The notes below the pieces were generated by a model, which saw only the letters and a program-made list of their open reading frames with translations, ran no database searches and had not been told where the DNA came from. DNA of 64,000 nucleotides from NCBI GenBank assembly GCA_026770025.1, contig JAMXDE010000032.1:642419-706418 (forward strand). Direction: 5' to 3'. The translations under genes were made by a program, and so were the position numbers. Position 1 is the first letter of the stretch; each line of letters opens with the position of its first letter. Below are positions 11,371 through 21,830 of this stretch, piece after piece. The stretch is from Craspedostauros australis. Lineage: Eukaryota; Bacillariophyta; Bacillariophyceae; Mastogloiales; Achnanthaceae.

Positions 11371-12765
11371 TTATTCACCACCGTTCTGCTCTTCGCACCA
11401 AATGCTCCCAACCCTCTCCAACGATTTTCTGCACACAGGCCAAGGCAGATGCCCAACCCCATGTACCTTGCGCAAGAAAGAGAGCGCAGTTGGCTCGCAT
11501 ATATCCAGACCAGCATTGCGTTTGCTTTGCACGTTGCCCCGCAGTCCATTGACGTAGTGAATGCTTGGCATGGCCTTGCCGCGCTCGATGGCCGTGCGGA
11601 CACCATGAAACCAAATCCCGCATCTCGTGAAATCCGAACGACAAAAGTACATGAACCAATACCACGCCTTGCCCTGTCGGTATGACAATTGGAAGCAAAC
11701 GAGTTGACGTGGATCCCCGTCGACGTAGTACAAATCCAAAACGGCAAACGGCGTCATGAACACCACCAAAAACCTCTCCACAAAGCAAGACAGCACCTCC
11801 ATGAAGGACACCGCGTCCTCCGAATCCTGCTGACACATGCGGCGTTGGTGCTGCCAAAGGATCGGCACGATCTGCGACAGCTGCAACGATGACTCGCTGT
11901 ACTGCCATTCATGATGAATGCGCGCTCGTTGGAAGGTCCGCTTCATCTGCTGCTGTCGTCGTCGCAGATTTCGACGTCGTTTGCCATTGCCATGCGATGA
12001 TTCATTTGTCGGCGAACTCTGTGATCGCGATGGTAACAGCGGCGTTCGTAGACCTGCTGTGTGTGCGGTATCGTTGGCGGATGATCCCGATGTTGTTGGC
12101 GGCGGCGGCAGCGGCACACTGTTGCGTGTTCCTCCCGTATTGGATGATGGTGCGTTGGGCGTTTCATTCGCATTCGCATTATTGGGATTGGCAGTGCGGA
12201 CAGGAAGGCACATGGTCTCCTTGCCATCTCGTATGGACTCCATCATGACTAGCCACACGACGATCGGCATCAGAAAGAACCGGATTGGCAATACGGTCGT
12301 TCGCATGATCCGTAGGTACATGACGTTGTACCAAACCAGAACCATATGGATGACTTGCACGGCTGCGAGCAATGCCAGGTTGATGGTCCACAGAAAAACC
12401 GTTTCGGAAGCAAGTGACGATGTCCAGCGATGCATCCCTCCCTCAATTCCCTGCCGTTGTCCATCATCGTTGTCGCTGTCGTGATGCCCGACCAACATCC
12501 AATCCTCGTTGACGGAACGGACGATGAAGAAGATCAGGATTGGCAACAACGCAATGCCGATGACCAAGCCAACGCCAAACAGGATGACCGTGGCGGTTGC
12601 GAGACCCAGCCACGCGGATTGCAGCAGCGACAGCGGCGCTTCGTTGGAAGTCGCTTGCACTTCCGATGTCGGCGATGGATTCGAGGATGACGGATCCTGT
12701 TCGTTGGGTTGGCCGCGTTGCAGTCCGCCACCATGGGCGTCGTTGCGATGATCTACGGTCGGCAT
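11371..12765 (-). CDS. Multi-pass membrane protein of unknown function
   Basis: The 464-residue protein starts at an ATG (12763-12765). Residues 1-48 are polar and Ser/Pro-rich. Hydrophobic segments are seen at about 51-83, 122-150 and 158-176, and another near 325-350 (SCFVERFLVVFMTPFAVLDL). Between the third and fourth lies a disordered Asn/Ser/Pro stretch (about 190-255) and a strongly basic patch (KRRRNLRRRQQQMKR). A W-rich segment (GKAWYWFMYFC) precedes the tail. I recognise no family. The last 100 residues are less certain because an alternative minus-strand frame is also open there (11375-11908), so a small intron or indel near the 3' end is possible. Confidence 0.55.
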   Translation of the reverse strand: MPTVDHRNDAHGGGLQRGQPNEQDPSSSNPSPTSEVQATSNEAPLSLLQSAWLGLATATVILFGVGLVIGIALLPILIFFIVRSVNEDWMLVGHHDSDNDDGQRQGIEGGMHRWTSSLASETVFLWTINLALLAAVQVIHMVLVWYNVMYLRIMRTTVLPIRFFLMPIVVWLVMMESIRDGKETMCLPVRTANPNNANANETPNAPSSNTGGTRNSVPLPPPPTTSGSSANDTAHTAGLRTPLLPSRSQSSPTNESSHGNGKRRRNLRRRQQQMKRTFQRARIHHEWQYSESSLQLSQIVPILWQHQRRMCQQDSEDAVSFMEVLSCFVERFLVVFMTPFAVLDLYYVDGDPRQLVCFQLSYRQGKAWYWFMYFCRSDFTRCGIWFHGVRTAIERGKAMPSIHYVNGLRGNVQSKRNAGLDICEPTALSFLRKVHGVGHLPWPVCRKSLERVGSIWCEEQNGGE

Positions 12766-13055
12766 GTTCGGGCAGCCACTGTTCGCATGGAGTATTACAG
12801 AATATTATGCGAGCTAACCGTGGACGGCAATCAGAGAATGCTAATGGTGCGCTTTGCTTCTCACGATCGTGTGAATGAAGGAATGGGAGCACTTGATGGA
12901 CAACCGAAGTGATGCGAGTCTGTGAGTGAGTGTGTATGTATGGACAGATGCTCTTGTGATGGAAGCTTGTGCAGAGGATACACACCATGATGGTCAGTCA
13001 CTTTGTTGTTGCCGTCCAAGAAAGAAGGAAAAGAAGCGAAACGAAAAAGAACGAT

Positions 13056-13065
13056 GTGACGTCAC
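13056..13065. promoter_or_regulatory. Palindromic CRE-like site GTGACGTCAC
   Basis: A perfect 10-bp palindrome containing TGACGTCA lies about 290 bp upstream of the membrane-protein start at 12765. TGACGT is the core of the CO2/cAMP-responsive elements described in diatom carbonic anhydrase promoters and is bound by bZIP factors. Function here is inferred from the motif only. Confidence 0.35.
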
Positions 13066-13233
13066 ACGGTTGAGCTTCGCCTGATGCTTGATTCATGCGA
13101 TTAATCCAGATGCTCTAGCCTGCGTGGGAGTAGATGCAATGGGATATTGGAAGACTTCAGAGTCGATACTATTACAATGTTAGAGTACGCAACGAGAAAC
13201 TCCACACAGGAACCATGATGGATTGGAATGAAT

Positions 13234-13494
13234 TCAGTTTACTTGCCCACGACACGAATCGCCAGTCTCGCGATATGCGAGATGCGATGGGATGCAATTG
13301 CTCCACTCGTTTTGAACGAAGTCAACTCGACCGAGAACAATCGCACTTCGGCTTTCGTAGCGCTTCACCTTGTACAAATAATCCACTACCCCCTGTCCTT
13401 GCGTCCTAATACTCGTCTTCAGTGCGACGCCTTGTGGTTCATTGCGCAAGCCTGCCAAATCACTCGCATTGAGCCACCCAAACATCATTCTCGT
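13234..13494 (-). other. In-frame continuation after the SET-protein stop
   Basis: After the TGA at 13495-13497 the same minus-strand frame stays open for another 86 codons (containing FGWLNASDLAGLRNEPQG and VVDYLYKVKRYESR). It may be the original C-terminus of the SET protein cut off by a nonsense change, sequence joined by splicing, or chance. A GT...AG interval that would skip the stop (GTATCT ... TTGGCAG) also exists, but joining it gives a stop within a few codons. Confidence 0.3.
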
Positions 13495-14736
13495 TCACAT
13501 CCCCGCCAGATACTCCGACAACAAGGTGAACGCCGTCACGTACGCCCCATGCAATTCCCAAATGGCATTCCACTCCCCCTTCGGAACATGCTTGGGATGC
13601 GGCCCCTCCGCAAATTCCTGCAATCCCCTCAATTCGTCCTCCACGAACGCCACGATACCTTCCATCGATCCGCCAGCATGCAGAACGATCTCCATGTCTT
13701 CCGTCACGTCAAAGATCAACCGCCCATACAACAACACGAACCGCTGCGGATACGCCTCGACGAATCCATAATCGCGAAAGAGATGCGGCGTGCCGAAGGT
13801 CCAGTGCCGTCCGCCGCACGCCGTGCATTGATTGTAGCTCGTCGTGATTTCGTCGCCATCCCGAATCTGCCGCGCCGCGACGATACGAAAGAACGTCTCG
13901 TCATGCCGCGTGTTGAGACGACGCCCGTTGGCGTGACTCAGCAGATCGTAGAGCGGCACCATGACGATATCGTCGGCGCGCGATGTGACGAGTTGCCACG
14001 CGGCTTCGGAATGCCCGCAGAGTTCCACGACATCGCAATGACGCTCGAGGTCGTAGTCGGCCGGAACGAGGGTCTCGGCGGCGAGCTGGTGCATCATTTC
14101 CTTGCCTTGTCGCGACCACAGGGCGGGCAGGAATCCGGGTTGATGCGACGCGCGCAGGTATCTGTCGTAGGGTGTGCGCGGGTTGTGGAGTGCGTCATGG
14201 ACGGTCTGCAGGATGCCGCAGTACTCGTGGTCGGGGTTCGTGTGGGCGGTTGTCGTTGTGTTGGGTTGGAGGATAATCTCCGATGGGATCGTGAACAAGA
14301 CCTCGTCCTCGTCGATGTCCTGCGTGGCGAAGACGCCGAAGGATGCGTGCGTGGCGGCAGTATGGCGTCGCACCGCGATCTTGTCGGAGATGTACGATCC
14401 CGGAGTGGAGCGGATCCATTGCATCATGTCTTCGACCAGTCCTTCCATGTGGTCGTTGTTGTCTTGGCTGCTGCCATGAATCTCGCCATTCTGTGGCCGT
14501 CCTTCATCTGCGAGAATATGACAGACATCCGAGGACAGCTTGCCTGTTGCATGAGGATGGATGATCGGTTCAGTTTGGATGTTGGCGTGGATGACATCAG
14601 CAGCGCAGTTGTCCGCCAATGCTGCTGATTTCAACGGAAGATCCGATGCCCCGCAACACGACACATTGATCCAAAGCATCCACGCGATGGATGAGGGCAG
14701 CAGAATCGAAAGACGGAAACGAGCCTTGATCGACAT
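13495..14736 (-). CDS. SET-domain protein (SETD3/RuBisCO-LSMT type), secreted or organellar
   Basis: The 413-residue protein has an N-terminal hydrophobic segment (about residues 8-28, LSILLPSSIAWMLWINV) that looks like a signal peptide, compatible with secretory or plastid routing. The split SET core is clear: FGVFATQDIDEDEVLFTIP (start of SET-N), VPLYDLLSHAN (the catalytic D-x-x-N-H-like motif, here LLSHAN) near residues 255-265, and RDGDEITTSYN near 290-300 (the GEE/ITxxY motif). This order matches lysine or histidine methyltransferases of the SETD3/LSMT class. The C-terminal substrate-binding domain is short, and the frame stays open after the stop. An ORF of similar size on the opposite strand is a codon shadow. 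Confidence 0.75.
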   Translation of the reverse strand: MSIKARFRLSILLPSSIAWMLWINVSCCGASDLPLKSAALADNCAADVIHANIQTEPIIHPHATGKLSSDVCHILADEGRPQNGEIHGSSQDNNDHMEGLVEDMMQWIRSTPGSYISDKIAVRRHTAATHASFGVFATQDIDEDEVLFTIPSEIILQPNTTTTAHTNPDHEYCGILQTVHDALHNPRTPYDRYLRASHQPGFLPALWSRQGKEMMHQLAAETLVPADYDLERHCDVVELCGHSEAAWQLVTSRADDIVMVPLYDLLSHANGRRLNTRHDETFFRIVAARQIRDGDEITTSYNQCTACGGRHWTFGTPHLFRDYGFVEAYPQRFVLLYGRLIFDVTEDMEIVLHAGGSMEGIVAFVEDELRGLQEFAEGPHPKHVPKGEWNAIWELHGAYVTAFTLLSEYLAGM

Positions 14737-16267
14737 CTTGCTTGCATGGAGTGACTGGGTGAGTCATTCAGTGGCGTTCTTGTGATTATGCAAGGCACGG
14801 CACCTGAGAGGAAGCCTATGATACTCTATGACTGTTGCCTCTCAAGCAGCGCACGATCTCCAGCCAGCAAGAAAAGAAGCAAGAAGGAACCGATCCGCTT
14901 CCGTTGTTGTTGTTGTGGATGGATCTGTGATTCGTGGCGCCAATCGTTGGCGGGATTGACCACCTTCTTCTCGTGACAGTCGCCAAAAAGAACAATTCCA
15001 TTCGATGGAGTCCATTTCATGACTAGAAGAGGAAGAAAAATTCGCGACTTGCGCCAAAAAAGGCACTTCGGAATTTCTCCGTTACTTGTGGTGCCTCATG
15101 TCGAAGGGCAGTGTCGTGGTTGTTGTGTGGTACAAGATGAATCTTGTTGTTGTGGGACGCGTGTTGTGGTGACGTGCTGCGTGTGATGAGAATGGATGGA
15201 GGACGGCACGAACAGAACATCTCCCTATCTCGGCCAACTGAATAGAGCCTGAACGATCGTTTACTATGCTATATACATTCTGTAGCCAGCCCTCTGTTGA
15301 CGCATCCCATGTTGTGCAACCTCAAAAGTTCGGCGACAACGCGATCGATTGAGAGAAAACGTGAGAATGGACTAAATCGTGGAGGAGGCGGCGACCATAG
15401 TTATCCCCCGTTCCGTTGTGTATTACACCGGGCGAGTCGATCCCGCCAATTCGTTCATTTATGGCTGATTTTGTTCGTGATGTGACTCGGATTTGTGTCG
15501 TCGCGCAACAAAAAAGGACATACGATCATCACACACAAGGCCTTCTTGTCCATCGTTGTTGTCGTGGCTGTTGTTGGAACTGCAAAAGGAATGGAAAGAG
15601 GCACACAAACGCGGAGCGGCGGTGCAAAAGAGGAACGGAGCAAACACGAGCAACGCGAGAAGATCGCAAAGTGCTGATACCGAAAGTGTAACAACAACAA
15701 CGAGCACAAGCACAACAACATCAACATCAACAAACACAACAACACTCAAACCCATGGTCACACACAGAGACAGAGACGTTGAAAGTTGAACAAGAGCGAC
15801 GCAAAACGGAACGAACCAAAGGAGTGGAGAAGCCGAGCACAATCCATTCCAACCACAACCATTGCGGCATCGGAAAGACGCGAACATACCTCCATCGCTT
15901 GTGCCTGGGAATACGGAAGCCATCGCAACAACAAGTCAGCACTCGATCTGCTATTCTTATCCGCACTACAAGATTGCTCGCAGAGAAGAATACGACCGCG
16001 AGTGCGAATGCTATTATAATCGTATTCTATTATACAATAGCACAATAGCGCAATAGCACAATAGCGCAATAGGCTGAAGTCAGACCAACCTTTGTGACCC
16101 ATCACAAAAGCCCGCTCGGAGTTACACCAACAAAGCATTCGTGCGAGTATCATATTATACATCGCAACTCCATTCCCTGCGGAACACACGACAGCAGAGG
16201 CACTGCCGCGCTCCTTCCATTCGTAGCATCAGCGTGCGCACGAGGCACCGCAGATCCGAAAGGAGTC
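14737..16267. other. Intergenic region between divergent genes
   Basis: No gene is recognised. AAC/ACA-rich stretches lie at 15690-15750. The stretch should hold the promoters of the SET gene (-) and the large membrane-protein gene (+). Open frames extending from GTG at 16094 continue into the next gene but are upstream of its first good ATG. Confidence 0.45.
16036..16072. repeat. Short tandem repeat of (agcacaat/agcgcaat)
   Basis: Alternating units agcacaat and agcgcaat are repeated about four times, roughly 200 bp upstream of the following start codon. It is a local tandem duplication. Confidence 0.75.
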
Positions 16268-19200
16268 ATGACCGCCATGGCGTCTGCATCCGCTTCAAGC
16301 CATCGGCAACAGCAGAAGCAACAGCAAAGACGGAAGTGCAGAGGAAGGAGGAGAAGAACGCTGGCTGCGCCATCGCTTGCGCCATCGCTCGTGTCGTCGA
16401 TGCCGATGTTGCTGCTGTGGACACTGTTCGTTGGGATCAATCTCAAAGCATCTCCCAACAGCGTTCTATTCTGCGAAGCATCGACCAACGCCACATCGTC
16501 AGCTCCATCGGCATCACCTTCCTTGAGGACTTCGCAGCCAACCGCAGTCCCAACATCATTGGCAGACGCAACCATGAACGTCACTTCGCCGCCGTCGGTC
16601 GTTCGCAACATCTTCGATCAGGACAACAGCAACAGCAACGCCACGCAGCACAACAACAGCACCACCGACAAACCTTCGCAGGCACCAACCATCGACCCCC
16701 TCTCCACCAGACAAACCACGGAGGCGCCCACAAGGATCGATGACGGCTTCACCCTACTTAACGGCAACGTCTCCGAGGCGCCAACCAGCGAGGGCAACAT
16801 CTTCAATCCCGGAACAACCTCGGCACCATCCGCATCACCATCGGAAGCCACAATGGGATGCTGCTCCCGCAACTGGCGCGACTGCGATGCCGGCGACTGC
16901 GGCAACTCGGAGGCCGCCTGCGACACCTGCTCCGATGCATCCGTCATCTGGCTTGTCAACGGCACGCTGCCCAGCGATTCTTGCATCGTCCGCGGCGGCG
17001 ACTGTTCCGAAGACATCAACGGATGCTGCGGTGGCAGCGTGGGATTGTGTTTTGCAAGTCCCGGAGCTGGCAGGACCTGCGTGCATCCTCTCGATTTCAT
17101 CATCACGGCGCCGCCGGCCACGCCTCCACCCACGATCGATCCCTCTTCCATCGTCAGTCCGTCGCCGTCCTTCATGCCCAGCGCCACGCCGTCGATGCGA
17201 CCCAGCGCCACGCCGTCGCACCAGCCCAGTTACGCGCCCAGCGTTGCACCATCGTTGCGGCCCAGCGCGGTCCCGACGAACGCGCCCAGTATCGTGCCGA
17301 CGGAACTTCCCTTCATCGCGACGCCGTTTCCCACCGAGACGAAGAACACGCAACTCTCCGACGGCGATGACAGCAGCGACGACGCTTTCTCCACCGGCAT
17401 CATCGCGGCCATCGCCGGTATGTCCGTCGTCCTTCTTCTGCTGTGCTGCTTCTTCTGTTACGTCCTCAATCTCTACTTCCATTCGGTCGATCGTCTCGAC
17501 GACAGCGACGACGACGACGATGTCGAAAAGGGCAAGCGCGGCGATCAGTTCGAAGATGAACCTGCGGGCAAGTCCAATCATCAACAATCCTCCGGCAGCG
17601 ACACGGACGACGATGGCAGTTCCCACAGCGACGATTTGCAAGGCGAAAGAAAATCCCTCATCGACAACAAGAAAGATCTCAGCGTCATTGACGAGATGAG
17701 CAACGAGGATATGACGGACGACGAGTTGTTAAGACTCAAGGAAGACTTTGAAGATGAATACGATGAAAAGACCGATGACAACGCGTTGGGTCCCATGGTC
17801 GATGATCCAGATGATCCCTACGCGTGGGGACGTAGGGATCCTGCGCCCATGGAGTCGACGCCGCCCGTCACGCCCGTGCCAGCACCCAAACAAAGGGCGG
17901 TGCAACCGGATCCATCGCCTTCCGTGACCAACACCAGCTACGTCGATCTCATGGACGAGCGGCCCAAGTTGCCGGATCCCAGCGAGCGGGGTTTGTCGGG
18001 TCTCGACGATGCTTACGACGAAGACGATAGCTCGGTGGAGGATCTCTACGATCAATACAACGACGTCAAGAAGGATGACGCCAAGCAACCGGATCCCAGC
18101 GAGCGTGGTCTGTCGGGTGTCGACAACGATGTCACGCAGGATCCCAGCAGCTGCAGCATCCAACTCACGCCGCAATCGCCCTTCGGCGTGGATCTCTCCA
18201 AATCTTCGCCACACGCAAGCGAACGCGATCGCCAAGACCTCGACAAGATGTCGACCGATCAAAAGAAGGCAGCGCTGGATTCCAAGATGCTGCGGTTGAT
18301 GGAATTGAGTCAAGGTTCGTTGCATGTGCCCGATGAAGAAGTGAAGCCGCGTGAAAAGAAGGAACCGGATGCGCCGGCGACGACGTTGGCATCCGTGGGG
18401 AATGAACCCACGAAGGCGGCAAAGGCATCATCGCCGTCCAAGGTTTCTCCAAAGCAAGAGGAGCCAAAGAAGGAAGAGCCAAAGAAGGACTCACCACAGA
18501 AACCAACACAGGAAGAGGAGGAAGAGATTCATGTAGAACCGGAGGAACCAGCCGCACCGGAGGAACCAGAGCCGGTGGAAGCCTTGGATTCGCTGTCAAG
18601 AGCGGTGCGGGCGCTGCAGGATAAGGTGGATGCTGCGCCAGATGTCGCGGAGCAGAGCGTCGTCCGAACACCGTCGATGGAGAAGCCTGGCGAGCCGGAA
18701 CTTGCTGTGGCGGAACCAGAAGATGGTCTTGCACGGGAGATCAAGGGAAGTTTGAAGCCACCACCACCGGGTAGTTCGGCAGAGGCACCAGCACCAGTAT
18801 CAAAGCATTCCGATGGCGACGATGATGAATCCACTGTGAGAGAAGAGGTCGAAGCGCTGGCCTTGATGGTGGATTCAACAAAGAAGGACTTCATCCGCCA
18901 ACGTCTCGCCGAGTCCAAGCAAGAGGAAGACGACGATCCGGAAGCAGACACGAAGAGCAGCAAGTTCACCAAGGCACCGCTGGCAGATCGCCTGAAGGCG
19001 TGGGAGAGCAGGATCGCATCGGTGTCCAATCAGATTGACAAGAATCCGTCCAAGAGCCCAAACCTTTCGCCCAAACCGCTGTTGCCAAAGCAGTACCTGG
19101 CTTCGTCGCCACGAAGCAATCCGCCACCGCCGTACATGCCCACAGCCAGTCCTGAAAAGGAAGAGCCGAAGCCACCGACGATCACGAAGCAGATGGACAG

Positions 19201-19579
19201 CCTGACAAACAGGATCAAGGCCTTGAGCAACCTCGTCGATTCGCAGCACAGCGCCAACGTGGCAAAGAGGCAGGAGCCAGAACCAAAGCAGAGAGATGCG
19301 CCGGCGACGGATGGCAGCGACAGCGATGGCGAATTCGCATCCGAAAAACCCGATGCAACACCCGCGGCTCGCCCTGCGCCAAGTCCCAAGAGCAGCAGTG
19401 ACGATGACAAAGCACCCGAGATTCCACCCGAATCCTCCAAATCCTTCGACAGCGTCGACACCAATTCGATCGACTTCGACACGGACGATGGCGATGACGA
19501 CGGCGACGACTGGTCCAGCGGATCCAGCTCCATTGAGGATTATGACTTTTCCGCCGTGAAACCACCGAGTTTCCGATAG
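16268..19579 (+). CDS. Type I membrane protein with Cys-rich module and PSxxPS stalk
   Basis: The 1103-residue protein is read from the ATG at 16268 (16277 is alternative). A basic N-terminus precedes a hydrophobic segment (about residues 44-62), likely a signal peptide. The ectodomain is Ser/Thr/Pro-rich. At about 196-276 comes a Cys-rich module, GCCSRNWRDC...CGNSEAACDTC followed by CIVRGGDCSEDINGCCGG, a pattern recurrent in diatom extracellular and carbohydrate-active proteins. A PSxxPS stalk (about 281-357) and one membrane span (about 375-402, IIAAIAGMSVVLLLLCCFFC) follow. The roughly 690-residue cytoplasmic tail is acidic and probably disordered, with two PDPSERGLSG repeats and several heptad-like MDSLTNRIKALSNLVD segments. 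A wall- or frustule-linked role is plausible but inferred. Confidence 0.7.
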   Translation: MTAMASASASSHRQQQKQQQRRKCRGRRRRTLAAPSLAPSLVSSMPMLLLWTLFVGINLKASPNSVLFCEASTNATSSAPSASPSLRTSQPTAVPTSLADATMNVTSPPSVVRNIFDQDNSNSNATQHNNSTTDKPSQAPTIDPLSTRQTTEAPTRIDDGFTLLNGNVSEAPTSEGNIFNPGTTSAPSASPSEATMGCCSRNWRDCDAGDCGNSEAACDTCSDASVIWLVNGTLPSDSCIVRGGDCSEDINGCCGGSVGLCFASPGAGRTCVHPLDFIITAPPATPPPTIDPSSIVSPSPSFMPSATPSMRPSATPSHQPSYAPSVAPSLRPSAVPTNAPSIVPTELPFIATPFPTETKNTQLSDGDDSSDDAFSTGIIAAIAGMSVVLLLLCCFFCYVLNLYFHSVDRLDDSDDDDDVEKGKRGDQFEDEPAGKSNHQQSSGSDTDDDGSSHSDDLQGERKSLIDNKKDLSVIDEMSNEDMTDDELLRLKEDFEDEYDEKTDDNALGPMVDDPDDPYAWGRRDPAPMESTPPVTPVPAPKQRAVQPDPSPSVTNTSYVDLMDERPKLPDPSERGLSGLDDAYDEDDSSVEDLYDQYNDVKKDDAKQPDPSERGLSGVDNDVTQDPSSCSIQLTPQSPFGVDLSKSSPHASERDRQDLDKMSTDQKKAALDSKMLRLMELSQGSLHVPDEEVKPREKKEPDAPATTLASVGNEPTKAAKASSPSKVSPKQEEPKKEEPKKDSPQKPTQEEEEEIHVEPEEPAAPEEPEPVEALDSLSRAVRALQDKVDAAPDVAEQSVVRTPSMEKPGEPELAVAEPEDGLAREIKGSLKPPPPGSSAEAPAPVSKHSDGDDDESTVREEVEALALMVDSTKKDFIRQRLAESKQEEDDDPEADTKSSKFTKAPLADRLKAWESRIASVSNQIDKNPSKSPNLSPKPLLPKQYLASSPRSNPPPPYMPTASPEKEEPKPPTITKQMDSLTNRIKALSNLVDSQHSANVAKRQEPEPKQRDAPATDGSDSDGEFASEKPDATPAARPAPSPKSSSDDDKAPEIPPESSKSFDSVDTNSIDFDTDDGDDDGDDWSSGSSSIEDYDFSAVKPPSFR

Positions 19580-20161
19580 ATCGTCGGATGGTGACACAAT
19601 GGAGTTGGCACACTGCCAATACGAACGTCGCACATCACTGCAACAAGTGTAGAATAGATTGCTCTAGAATACTTGAAAGAACGTACTGTTGTTGTTAGCA
19701 AGTACATTGATGCCTTCTGATACGCACTACGTACTATTGGACTCTGCAGCCGAGATCAGGCCGTTCGGTGGCACGATTAGAGTGGTTGGTCCACGCGCCA
19801 ACCCTTGGTCAACATTCGTCTAGTTTTGATGGGTACTCTACATAATAGTACCTAAATAGACCTTTACTGCTTCTAGTCCATGGAGTCGTAAACGAAAGTG
19901 GCGCGAAACTTTGTCCATGCCGAAAGATGCAGCCAACAAGAAGCTCAAAACAACAGCGACAAAGTCGGAACGCGCCACCGCCGTCGTCCTCCAACTTCAT
20001 TTTTGGGATGGAAAGCATCCACCACAACAAGAGATCCCTCCCCAAGCATCACCACAATCCAGAACAAGAACAACAAGAACAACAAGAGCAACCACTCCTC
20101 CTTCTATTCCCCCATCCCTTTCTCAACCCCAACACGCCACCCACCGAACAAGACCACGACA
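19580..20161. other. Intergenic region, promoter of RAD9
   Basis: No gene is recognised. The frame of the RAD9 gene is open upstream from a GTG at 19898, but the encoded Gln/Asn/Thr-rich stretch is not part of any RAD9 homologue, and the first credible ATG is at 20162. Confidence 0.5.
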
Positions 20162-21283
20162 ATGGACTGCGTGATTCCAGGACCATCCGTGCGGCCATTC
20201 TGCGCCGCGATTACGTGCCTCTCGCGCATCGGCAAGGAGCTGTACATCGACTTCGATGTCCTGGACGGACTGACGTTGCGCTCGCTGAACGACGCCAAGT
20301 CTGTGTTCGCCTTCTTCCAGTACGAGCCTTGCTTCTTCGATCGCTGCGACGCGCTGGACGACATCTCGCGCAAGCGCAACCGCGCAGCACACGACAGCAG
20401 TATGACGCAGCAGAACCGGTACTGCGTGCGGCTGGCGTTGAAGGCCCTCGTGCCCGTCGTGAAGCCGCGCAAGAACGTCATGTCGCTGCGCATCGTGTCG
20501 AGCGAGAATTGCTTGCAGTTCGAATTTCAGTACTATAAGCAGCAGGAGGCCATCGTGCGCGTGACGCATCGCATCGGCGTCGCGGATGCGCAGGGCGTCG
20601 AAGCCGTTGTGCCCAAGGACCGCGCATCGGAGCTCGTGGTGTTGCCCAGCGTGTTGCTGCGCATGTTGGAGCCGTTGAAGCGCACGTCGGAGCTGGCGCT
20701 GATCGTCAACGACACGCATCAGCTCGTGACGACGGTGACGTTCCATGCGGAGGACGTGCAGCTGATGGCCAACGCGGATGCGGAGGATGCACAGAAGAAC
20801 GCCAACGCGACGATCAAGACGGAGACCAGCATCAACTACGACGATCTGATCGAGCACGAATACAACGGGCATCCCGATGAGGATCTGGATGAGAATGATC
20901 CCAATCCGCCGCCAGAAGACATCAGCGACCAGACCGTCCTCGTGCTGAACATGAAGGAATTCCGAGCCATGCTGCAGTTCTGTTCGCAAGCGCACGTCGA
21001 TCAGGAGCTGCAGGTGTCCATCAACTTCTTCTGGGGCGGCAAGCCGCTGGTCATCGAAGCGTCGTCAAGCAACGTCGGCAGCAGCGGCGTGTTGGATACA
21101 ACCACCGTTGGTGGTGGCGGTGGCAATGGCAGGGCCTTTACGTGCCAGCTGGTGATGGCGACATTGGATCACACTCTGCTGCGTGCCATGCAACCGGCGT
21201 CGACACGAGGCACGAACAGCGGCAGCCACTCTCCCAGCAATGTCGCCACAGGCACGAATACGAATACGAACACGCCGACGTGA
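20162..21283 (+). CDS. RAD9: RAD9 subunit of the 9-1-1 checkpoint clamp
   Basis: The 373-residue protein starts MDCVIPGPSVRPF, followed by ITCLSRIGKELYIDF, DGLTLRSLNDAKSVFAFF and YEPCFFDRC, the conserved opening of eukaryotic RAD9 (sliding-clamp fold). The second clamp half is seen in TVLVLNMKEFRAMLQFCSQA and INFFWGGKPLVIEA, close to the C-terminal half of the animal protein. Between them, residues of about 200-260 form an acidic linker. RAD9 forms a ring with RAD1 and HUS1 that loads at damaged DNA and activates the ATR pathway. The C-terminal tail after the clamp (about 60 residues, Gly/Ser/Asn/Thr-rich) is shorter than in animals and lacks obvious acidic TopBP1-binding sites. Confidence 0.85.
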   Translation: MDCVIPGPSVRPFCAAITCLSRIGKELYIDFDVLDGLTLRSLNDAKSVFAFFQYEPCFFDRCDALDDISRKRNRAAHDSSMTQQNRYCVRLALKALVPVVKPRKNVMSLRIVSSENCLQFEFQYYKQQEAIVRVTHRIGVADAQGVEAVVPKDRASELVVLPSVLLRMLEPLKRTSELALIVNDTHQLVTTVTFHAEDVQLMANADAEDAQKNANATIKTETSINYDDLIEHEYNGHPDEDLDENDPNPPPEDISDQTVLVLNMKEFRAMLQFCSQAHVDQELQVSINFFWGGKPLVIEASSSNVGSSGVLDTTTVGGGGGNGRAFTCQLVMATLDHTLLRAMQPASTRGTNSGSHSPSNVATGTNTNTNTPT

Positions 21284-21830
21284 TGATTCCAAGATGCAAC
21301 AGTTGGGAGCCAGAGGGAGGGTGACTGATGGCTGGAAAGTGCAATGTTGCAATGTTGCAATAGTGCATGGGGTGGTTGCGTTGCGCTGTATGGTACAAAC
21401 ATTCCAACCATAATTGCTATTGTAATTGTAATTTCAGCATAACAAAGGAATGTAACAGAATCTCACACAAACATCATGGCTGGAGGTTGAAGAATGACAG
21501 CGGAACTGTTGTGGATCATGAAATCATGTCTCGTTCCGTGTGGCGCTCTTTCCTGCCTTGTTCTGCGCACCGTGTTGTATCGAAGACGATCACAGAGAGA
21601 CCAACCAAGAAACATTTTGCGCAGGTCGCCAAAATGCAATCGCGGTGGGACATGCACCCTAATTGCAAGGAGCGACAGTGGTGTACGTTGCAATGGTGGC
21701 AATCATTTTTGGCGCGAAAATCTTTGCGTCCGAACTCTTTCTTGGTCGGTTGCTTGTCTCATGATCCGCGTGTTCTGTGTTCGTGGTTGTGGTGGTTGTG
21801 TGTCTTGTCGTGGTGACGCACTGCGTTGTT

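Noticed and set aside
11320..11685. A + strand frame with MYLAQERERSWLAYIQTS, faintly like DUF202 (ERTFLAWLRT)
   Set aside because: The similarity is limited to about 15 residues, the following sequence has no second membrane helix, and the minus strand carries a long gene with clear membrane segments.
13228..14628. A 466-codon + strand frame opposite the SET gene
   Set aside because: It is the codon shadow of the SET-domain gene: it starts from an ordinary internal ATG, has no domain pattern, and mirrors the minus-strand gene codon for codon.
16094..16267. Extension of the large membrane protein from a GTG at 16094
   Set aside because: A GTG start is unlikely in a nuclear gene. The ATG at 16268 gives a basic N-terminus followed by a signal-like hydrophobic segment.
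19898..20161. N-terminal extension of RAD9 from a GTG
   Set aside because: The extension is low complexity, lacks an ATG, and RAD9 proteins begin at the conserved M-x-C residues encoded at 20162.
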